The position numbers were made by a program, and so were the translations under genes. From NCBI GenBank assembly GCA_947447315.1, contig CANFJD010000086.1:1-9445 (forward strand): 9,445 nt of DNA, in the 5' to 3' direction. How positions within the stretch are numbered: position 1 is the first letter of the stretch; each line of letters opens with the position of its first letter. Source of the stretch: Fimbriimonadaceae bacterium. Lineage in GTDB: Bacteria > Armatimonadota > Fimbriimonadia > Fimbriimonadales > Fimbriimonadaceae. The notes below the pieces were generated by a model. The model saw only the letters and a list, made by a program, of their open reading frames with translations, was not told the origin of the DNA and searched no databases. Shown piece after piece: positions 5,310-9,445 of this stretch.

Positions 5310-6689
5310 CTAGCTTCTTAGCGACAGATGAAGCCGGACCGCCAGCGCCGTAAACCCCGCCAGAGCCAGCGTTTTGCCTACCGCCACCGCGACATCCGCC
5401 AAAGTTCCGGTCGTGGCATTCGCCATCGCCGGCACTACCATCAAAGTCCACAGCGGTGCCACCAGATTGGTGATCGCCAAATACGCAAACATGGGGTTCT
5501 GCCCCACGGTCGCAAACGGAACCCACTTCCACCGCCTCGATACCGCCAAGATCCCCGCCAGCAACAGCCCCGCTAATCCCGCTGCCAAGAAGCAATAACT
5601 CAGTGTTAGCGGGTCCTTTTTGATGCCCCCTTCAAAAGGCTCCAGCAGGGTTCCGATAGTTATCCAGAACACCGAAAACCGCGTAATCTGCGCCACCTGC
5701 CGATCATCATCAGTGGTCGGTTGGAAAACGATGAGCAACGCCGTGTAGATAGGAATGAGCCACAGCAGCGAATAACGACCGTGCAAGGTGACCAGTGAAA
5801 TCGGTATTGCCGCTATCGCCACCGCTAGAAGCGCGTAATGCCGCCAAATGTGCCAGGGCTGAGGCTCCATCTCCTGCGCATCCGGTTTCGGCCCAATCAA
5901 GAGCTCGCCGACGATGGTTCCCGGAAGCACGATGAGCAGGTAGTGCAGAAATTCGGGCCGGCCCAGCCATGGGAACGGATCTACCCAGAACCACAGGGCG
6001 GCTTCACTTCCTTCCACGGTTGCCCCGATGCGCCACGCCAGAATCCCCGCGATCACCGCCAACCGCGCCGTAATGCTGGTGCGAGTGGCCAGCCACACCA
6101 GCGTGCCAAAGGTCGCCATCCAGGACAGCACCAAAAGGATGATGTCGTTGCGATCCTTGCTGAATCCGCTTCCATCGGCGTAAGTGGCTTTAGCCAAAAA
6201 CCCGACTGCCGCTGCCACGCCAACGCCGCGAATCAGAACCTTGGTCCATTGCGGCCATTCACGCGGGAGTGCCGCCCAAATCGGGATCGCGATCGCAAAC
6301 CCTAGCAGGGCCAATTGCCAAGTAACCGTGGTGGGGTTACTTGCCAACGAGTATGGCCGCACGTGCTGATCGTAAATGGCAAAGGCCACCAGCGACAGGC
6401 CGCGTCCGAACGCGCCCAGGACCAACTGCCACATAGGTGTACCGTGCTTGATGCGTTTCTTGAGGGCCAGCGGAATCGCCGCCCCGAGCGAAAACAGGAA
6501 GAACGGAAAGACGAGGTCCACCCAAGTGATTCCCGCCAGCGTGGGATCGTACTTGTGCGAGGGCGGCGGCTCTTGGGCGTGATACATCCACACCGGAAGA
6601 CCATCCCACGGAATGACCCCGCTAAACATCATCGCGAGGATGCTTATCCCGCGCAGAGAATCGAGCGCCAGCGTGCGGCCCGACTTCAA
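5310..6689 (-). CDS. multi-pass membrane acyltransferase, HGSNAT/DUF5009-like, 459 aa
   Basis: The protein belongs to the bacterial relatives of heparan-alpha-glucosaminide N-acetyltransferase (DUF1624/DUF5009 type), which are thought to move acetyl groups across the membrane onto sugars or envelope glycans. Seen are the N-terminal RTLALDSLRGISI at 5-17, the family's R-x-x-x-x-D-x-x-R-G opening, a His at 37 in a loop that should face the periplasm, and WVDLVFPFFLFSLGAAIPLA at 56-75. Roughly ten to twelve hydrophobic helices fill the rest, and a late VGQNPMFAY motif is also typical. The start is a TTG at 6689 that overlaps the preceding gene's stop (TTGA, 4 nt). It is almost forced, because the RTLALDSLRG motif begins four codons later. 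Translation is thus coupled to the small secreted protein. Specific substrate unknown. Confidence 0.85.
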   Translation of the reverse strand: MKSGRTLALDSLRGISILAMMFSGVIPWDGLPVWMYHAQEPPPSHKYDPTLAGITWVDLVFPFFLFSLGAAIPLALKKRIKHGTPMWQLVLGAFGRGLSLVAFAIYDQHVRPYSLASNPTTVTWQLALLGFAIAIPIWAALPREWPQWTKVLIRGVGVAAAVGFLAKATYADGSGFSKDRNDIILLVLSWMATFGTLVWLATRTSITARLAVIAGILAWRIGATVEGSEAALWFWVDPFPWLGRPEFLHYLLIVLPGTIVGELLIGPKPDAQEMEPQPWHIWRHYALLAVAIAAIPISLVTLHGRYSLLWLIPIYTALLIVFQPTTDDDRQVAQITRFSVFWITIGTLLEPFEGGIKKDPLTLSYCFLAAGLAGLLLAGILAVSRRWKWVPFATVGQNPMFAYLAITNLVAPLWTLMVVPAMANATTGTLADVAVAVGKTLALAGFTALAVRLHLSLRS

Positions 6690-7210
6690 AAGCCCGGCAG
6701 CCGACCCTTCACCGCGTTAAAGACGGCCTTTCCCACCGCCCGCGCCCGGTCGCGGTTCACGAGGTCGATGGCGAAGTACTTTGCTTCCGGCGATCCGCTG
6801 AGGTTGCGCAATTCGGTAGTCCCGAAGTAGCCCGCTTCCGCTTCTCCCTTAATCCTTTCCTTCATCATCTTGCCGTCCGATCCCGGCTGCTCCAGGGTGA
6901 TTTCCACCTTCGTGAGACTCGCGCCCTTGGTCGCATTGGCGAGGATATCGGCCCGGTCGCGGTTACGCTGGTCGATGCTTTCCACGGTGATGATGTACGG
7001 GGAGGTCGAGCTCGGCTCGAACGTCACTTCGATGCCATTCCTCTTGGCTTCGTTCACAAAGCCGATCTGGCCCTGCGTCCTGGCAAAGTCCGCCGCCTCT
7101 TCCTTCGCCAGTTCCGCCAGCTTCGGCAATCGCTTGAATTCCAGCGGCCGCATGCTCACCGGCGCTCCCGTTTTCAATGCAAGGGTGAGGAGAAGCACGG
7201 CGGCCGTCAT
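6686..7210 (-). CDS. small secreted hypothetical protein, 174 aa
   Basis: The protein begins with a hydrophobic stretch (TAAVLLLTLALKTGAPVS, about 2-19) that looks like a signal peptide without a basic N-region, so it is probably exported. The rest is charged: a helix rich in Lys, Ala and Glu at 28-46, then beta-like segments (IEVTF, YIITVESID, TKVEITLEQ). A short motif occurs twice, IDQRNRDRA at 79-87 and IDLVNRDRA at 148-156, each followed by a helix, which suggests an internal duplication. No family is recognised. The ATG at 7210 has no Shine-Dalgarno; a -10-like TATAGT ends 6 nt before it. The stop overlaps the TTG of the acyltransferase gene, so the two are likely made together and may act on the same envelope component. 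Confidence 0.75.
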   Translation of the reverse strand: MTAAVLLLTLALKTGAPVSMRPLEFKRLPKLAELAKEEAADFARTQGQIGFVNEAKRNGIEVTFEPSSTSPYIITVESIDQRNRDRADILANATKGASLTKVEITLEQPGSDGKMMKERIKGEAEAGYFGTTELRNLSGSPEAKYFAIDLVNRDRARAVGKAVFNAVKGRLPGF

Positions 7211-7216
7211 AGATTT

Positions 7217-7222
7217 ACTATA
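7217..7222 (-). promoter_or_regulatory. possible -10 box of the secreted-protein gene
   Basis: TATAGT on the minus strand (5 of 6 matches to TATAAT) ends 6 nt before the ATG at 7210. Transcription from it would start at about the start codon, giving a leaderless message. No clear -35 is present at the normal distance. It lies after the ftsZ terminator, where a new promoter is expected. Confidence 0.35.
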
Positions 7223-7274
7223 CGACGAATATGCGGCGGTCGCTTACCGGGGTTGAAGCGGTTTCAGGTTAGAC

Positions 7275-7307
7275 AAAAAAATGTCCCACCATCTTTGATG
7301 GCAGGAC
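7275..7307 (-). terminator. intrinsic terminator of ftsZ
   Basis: Read on the minus strand, GTCC-TG-CCATC, a 3-nt AAA loop, then GATGG-TG-GGAC make a hairpin with two paired blocks (4 and 5 bp) and one small internal loop. One A and seven T follow at 7282-7275. It begins 76 nt after the ftsZ stop. An outer inverted repeat, TTAGAC at 7269-7274 and GTCTAA at 7321-7326, encloses it and could extend the fold. This is the only clear Rho-independent terminator in the window. Confidence 0.75.
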
Positions 7308-7383
7308 TACATTTGGACCAGTCTAACTCCCGATCAATTGTCGGAACTCTTCACTTGTCGATTAAATTGCCCGGATGATCCGG

Positions 7384-8553
7384 TTATGCCCCGCGCTGGC
7401 GGCGCAGGAAGGTGGGGATGTCTATATCCAGTTCGTCGAGCTGAATCGGCCCGAGATTCGGGCCGGCTGATACCGGTTCGGCGGCCGGAAGCGGCTTCAT
7501 TGCCGTCGGCGCGACGAATACTTCCTGGTCAGCCGCCCGACGTACCGTGTTCAGATTGCTGCCGGCTTTTCCCGGCTGCATTCCCGCGGCCAGGAGCGTG
7601 ACCAGCACCTCGTTGTCCACCGATTCCTTCATCACGTGGCCCATGATGATGTCGGCATCTTCCAGGTCGGTGAATTGGAGGATGTACTCCATGGCTTCGT
7701 GAGCCTCGCCGATGGAGAAATCGGGACCGGCGGTGATGTTCACCAGCAGTCGCTTGGCGCCTTCGATGCTGGTTTCCAGCAGCGGCGACGCGGCGGCCGA
7801 TTGGGCGGCCATTCGAGCTCGTTGATCGCCCACGCCGCGACCGAGACCCATCAGGGCCACGCCCGCATCGGCCATCACCGAGCGAACGTCGGCGAAGTCG
7901 ACGTTGATGATGCCGGGCAGCAGGATGATGTCGGAGATGCCCTGCACGCCCTGACGAAGTACGTCATCGGCGGCAGCGAACGCTTGCTGCATGGTGGTGC
8001 GCTTTTCGACCACGCTCAGCAATCGGTCGTTTGGCACCGTGATGAGGGTGTCGACGTTGGCCTTCAGTCGCTCGGCCCCTTCATCGGCCTGCCGGCGTCG
8101 CTTGGGACCTTCGAAAAGGAAGGGCTTGGTAACCACGCCGACCGTGAGGATGCCCAGCTTTCGGGCCATTTCGGCCACCACTGGAGCCGCCCCGGTGCCC
8201 GTTCCGCCGCCCATGCCGGCGGTGATGAACACCATGTCGCATCCGTCCAATTCCCGAAGAATCGCTTCTTCGCTTTCGATCGCGGCGTTTTGCCCCCGCG
8301 TCGGATCGCCTCCCGCACCCAGGCCACGCGTAAGCTCGGCTCCCAGCTGTATTTTCTTCGGCGCTTGGCTTTGGCTCAGCGCCTGAGAATCGGTATTCAT
8401 CGCCACGAAGTGAACGCCCGCCACCCCTTCCGAAATCATTCGATTTACGGCATTGGAGCCGGCTCCGCCCACTCCCAAGACTTTGATGATCGCCTGGTTA
8501 TCAAACAAATTTTCTGGTCGCAATCGCACGGTAATTCCATCCTCAGACCACAA
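7384..8553 (-). CDS. ftsZ: FtsZ, tubulin-like cell division GTPase
   Basis: FtsZ polymerises with GTP into the cytoplasmic Z-ring that recruits the division machinery. The 389 residues show KVLGVGGAGSNAVN (24-37), MNTDSQAL (52-59), the tubulin signature GGGTGTG (115-121), FLFEGPKRRRQADEG (145-159) and the T7 loop NVDFADVR (217-224) with Asp219 and Asp222, which complete the neighbouring subunit's GTPase site. The C-terminal domain is normal, followed by a short linker (about 330-370) and the partner-binding tail LDIDIPTFLRRQ (375-386), bound in other bacteria by FtsA, ZipA or SepF. The start is uncertain: an in-frame TAA lies just upstream, TTG at 8553 is the first option, and GTG at 8529, preceded by GAGGA, is a good alternative that loses eight residues. 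No ftsA or other division gene adjoins it. A terminator follows. Confidence 0.97.
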   Translation of the reverse strand: MWSEDGITVRLRPENLFDNQAIIKVLGVGGAGSNAVNRMISEGVAGVHFVAMNTDSQALSQSQAPKKIQLGAELTRGLGAGGDPTRGQNAAIESEEAILRELDGCDMVFITAGMGGGTGTGAAPVVAEMARKLGILTVGVVTKPFLFEGPKRRRQADEGAERLKANVDTLITVPNDRLLSVVEKRTTMQQAFAAADDVLRQGVQGISDIILLPGIINVDFADVRSVMADAGVALMGLGRGVGDQRARMAAQSAAASPLLETSIEGAKRLLVNITAGPDFSIGEAHEAMEYILQFTDLEDADIIMGHVMKESVDNEVLVTLLAAGMQPGKAGSNLNTVRRAADQEVFVAPTAMKPLPAAEPVSAGPNLGPIQLDELDIDIPTFLRRQRGA

Positions 8554-8927
8554 CTGGCCCGATTACATGGAAGGGACGCAACGGCTCGCCGGAACGCACC
8601 GAGAATTTCGGGCAGGGCAAAATTTTCGGGACAAAGTTTGATTCAACCGAAATCCTCCCCCGATCCCCCCAGGGGTGGAAACGGGGGGCGTCGCGGAATG
8701 GGGCAGTTTTCGATCGGTTTTGGGGGCAGTTTGTATTCATCATCCCGGCCCCCCCCCCAGAGGTTGGGATATGAGGAATTGGCGTTTTGAACCTGAATAG
8801 CACCGTCCCCCGGTTTGAAATTGTGGGCGGTTTGTGAAGTTGTGTTCATCTCGAGTTTGTCTGGGTTGATTTGTTGAGTCTCCAACGATAGGTAGTCGAG
8901 ATTTGATTTTGTAATCCTGGTTCGAGG

Positions 8928-8956
8928 ACTATTCTCGGAGAATCGAGTGAACTCAA
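8928..8956 (-). promoter_or_regulatory. candidate ftsZ-direction promoter
   Basis: On the minus strand TTGAGT (8956 to 8951) and AATAGT (8933 to 8928) are 17 nt apart, with four of six matches each to the -35 and -10 consensus. It would give a leader of roughly 370 nt before ftsZ. The small palindrome GAGT-GA-ACTC (8945-8954) overlaps the -35. The match is only moderate and could be chance. Confidence 0.22.
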
Positions 8957-9108
8957 TGTGCCCCGGGGGGCCGAAGCACCCACAAGGGTTCGGCTGAACT
9001 TTCGAACTTTCCTCGTTTTCGCGGGGACTTAACGGCAATTTCGGCGCGGAAATTGCTACCGTCGGCGCAAGAACTTTGGTGGGCCATCGGAGCAATTTTT
9101 CGAGGCAT
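8953..9108 (-). CDS. possible 51-aa basic small protein upstream of ftsZ
   Basis: An ATG at 9108 opens 51 codons ending with TGA at 8953 and beginning MPRKIAPMAHQSSCADG. It is preceded by AAGAAGGG, a strong Shine-Dalgarno-like sequence but only 3 nt from the ATG, which is close. The product is basic (RKR, SPRKRGK) with no recognised domain, signal or membrane segment. It lies across the inverted repeat at 9035-9056. It could be a leader peptide or a small regulator, or merely a chance frame; the last is at least as likely. Confidence 0.2.
   Translation of the reverse strand: MPRKIAPMAHQSSCADGSNFRAEIAVKSPRKRGKFESSAEPLWVLRPPGAH
9035..9056. repeat. perfect 8-bp inverted repeat
   Basis: GCAATTTC (9035-9042) and GAAATTGC (9049-9056) are perfect inverted arms around a 6-nt GGCGCG loop. 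On neither strand is it followed by a T-run, so it is not a standard terminator. A partial copy of the arm, GCAATTTTT, occurs at 9092-9100. It may be an operator or an RNA hairpin. Confidence 0.45.
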
Positions 9109-9363
9109 TTACCCTTCTTATAGTAAGTAGCAGAGATTAGATTTTGACAACCTAGTCCCGCTAGAATTCATGCCGGTTTCGGAGATATCGTCCGGCGAGA
9201 GGCATTGCGGGACGGGGGGACCATCATCCCGCGGCAGAACGGATCGGACCCCGTAATTTTTCTAGTTTTGCGGTTTGGATTGTTCATTTTTGTTAAGATT
9301 TGAAATGCTTCGGTTGCAATTAAAAATCTCATATATGATGTATTGCTAGCCAAATGGTGTTTT

Positions 9364-9445
9364 ATGCTGCAATTGCCCATTTTTCAGTCACGTCTGTTTC
9401 TGGTACTAACGGCTCTCGTTATCCCGGCTCCGACGCTCGTTAATG
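9364..9445 (+). CDS. 5' end of a secreted or envelope protein (cut by window edge)
   Basis: An ATG at 9364 opens a frame that reaches the right edge after 27 codons, starting MLQLPIFQSRLFLVLTALVI. The segment at about 11-21 is hydrophobic, preceded by an arginine and followed by a Pro-Ala-Pro turn, as in a signal peptide. The mature protein is not visible, so no function is offered. It is the only plus-strand gene in the window and diverges from ftsZ. No Shine-Dalgarno is seen. A -10-like TATGAT lies 24 nt before the ATG in an AT-rich stretch, but no -35 stands at a good distance. Confidence 0.45.
   Translation, partial: MLQLPIFQSRLFLVLTALVIPAPTLVN

Larger units (their letters stand above)
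8554..9363. other. long region without a convincing gene, rich in G/C runs
   Basis: About 810 bp between ftsZ and the divergent right-edge gene hold no frame with recognisable protein features. Frames on the minus strand here are proline- and glycine-rich readings of homopolymer tracts. The tracts include C5 at 8657-8661, C6 at 8665-8670, G6 at 8683-8688, C10 at 8749-8758, CCCCGGGGGG at 8961-8970 and G6 at 9214-9219. A 9-mer, GGGCAGTTT, is repeated at 8701 and 8724, and GAACTTTC is doubled in tandem at 8996-9011. The region should contain the ftsZ promoter and perhaps an untranslated RNA, but I could match no known RNA family. Confidence 0.5.

Noticed and set aside
7636..8790. 384-codon plus-strand frame antisense to ftsZ
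   Set aside because: Long only because of the high-GC codon pattern of ftsZ; His/Gly-rich translation with no domain, and FtsZ on the other strand is unmistakable.
8543..8803. 86-codon minus-strand frame that overlaps the ftsZ start
   Set aside because: No recognisable features, same dependence on the C10 tract; composition looks like chance reading of GC-rich DNA.
9007..9014. GAGGAAAG on the minus strand, like the start of the conserved RNase P RNA core
   Set aside because: The following bases do not match the conserved continuation, and no ACAGAA-type partner strand or conserved 3' end was found downstream.
8643..9095. 150-codon minus-strand frame from a TTG, with a 68-codon version from an ATG at 8849
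   Set aside because: Proline/glycine-rich reading through homopolymer tracts, no ribosome binding site, no domain or signal. The frame depends on the exact length of the C10 tract.
9144..9149. Consensus TTGACA on the plus strand
   Set aside because: The only nearby -10-like sequence, TAGAAT, is just 12 nt away, too close for a normal sigma-70 promoter, and the next gene start is over 200 nt off.
9212..9254. Plus-strand ACGGGG/CCCCGT pair followed by AATTTTT, like a terminator
   Set aside because: The loop is about 31 nt without a good inner stem, the outer stem is only 6 bp, and no plus-strand gene precedes it.
9168..9380. 70-codon minus-strand frame antisense to the right-edge gene start
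   Set aside because: No domain, no ribosome binding site, and it overlaps the more plausible signal-peptide frame on the plus strand.

Overview
The window looks like chromosomal DNA from a free-living bacterium with fairly GC-rich coding sequence, several TTG/GTG starts and few strong Shine-Dalgarno sites. It carries housekeeping genes only: cell division, fatty-acid precursor synthesis, transcription antitermination and one-carbon metabolism. I suspect a poorly sampled diderm phylum such as Armatimonadota (Fimbriimonadia), but the sequence does not prove it. Almost every gene lies on the minus strand, so the order below follows transcription from right to left.

Right edge (9364-9445, plus): the start of a secreted protein, divergent from everything else. 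Next comes about 800 bp without a convincing gene (8554-9363), rich in G and C homopolymers. Then ftsZ (8553-7384) with its own intrinsic terminator (hairpin 7283-7307). After it a two-gene unit encodes a small secreted protein and an HGSNAT/DUF5009-type multi-pass acyltransferase that overlap by 4 nt (7210-5310).

Main block (5004-159): accB-like, pseudopilin-like, accC, nusB, folD, alpha/beta hydrolase, small acidic protein. The first four genes overlap or nearly touch. The order accB-accC-nusB-folD is an old arrangement known from Bacillus (there accB-accC-yqhY-nusB-folD). Here a pseudopilin-like gene sits between accB and accC, there is no Asp23/yqhY gene, and a hydrolase follows folD. Left edge (81-1): the start of another secreted protein on the minus strand.

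Most notable point: the protein in the accB position has the biotinyl/lipoyl carrier fold, but its lysine-bearing EAMKM motif reads ETLGL, so the biotin-accepting lysine is a glycine. The adjacent biotin carboxylase keeps its catalytic residues but has one extra residue beside its HQK active-site loop. Together with the embedded pseudopilin-like gene this suggests a modified acetyl-CoA carboxylase locus, perhaps with a non-biotinylated regulatory or scaffold subunit. No mobile elements, CRISPR arrays, tRNAs or rRNAs were seen.
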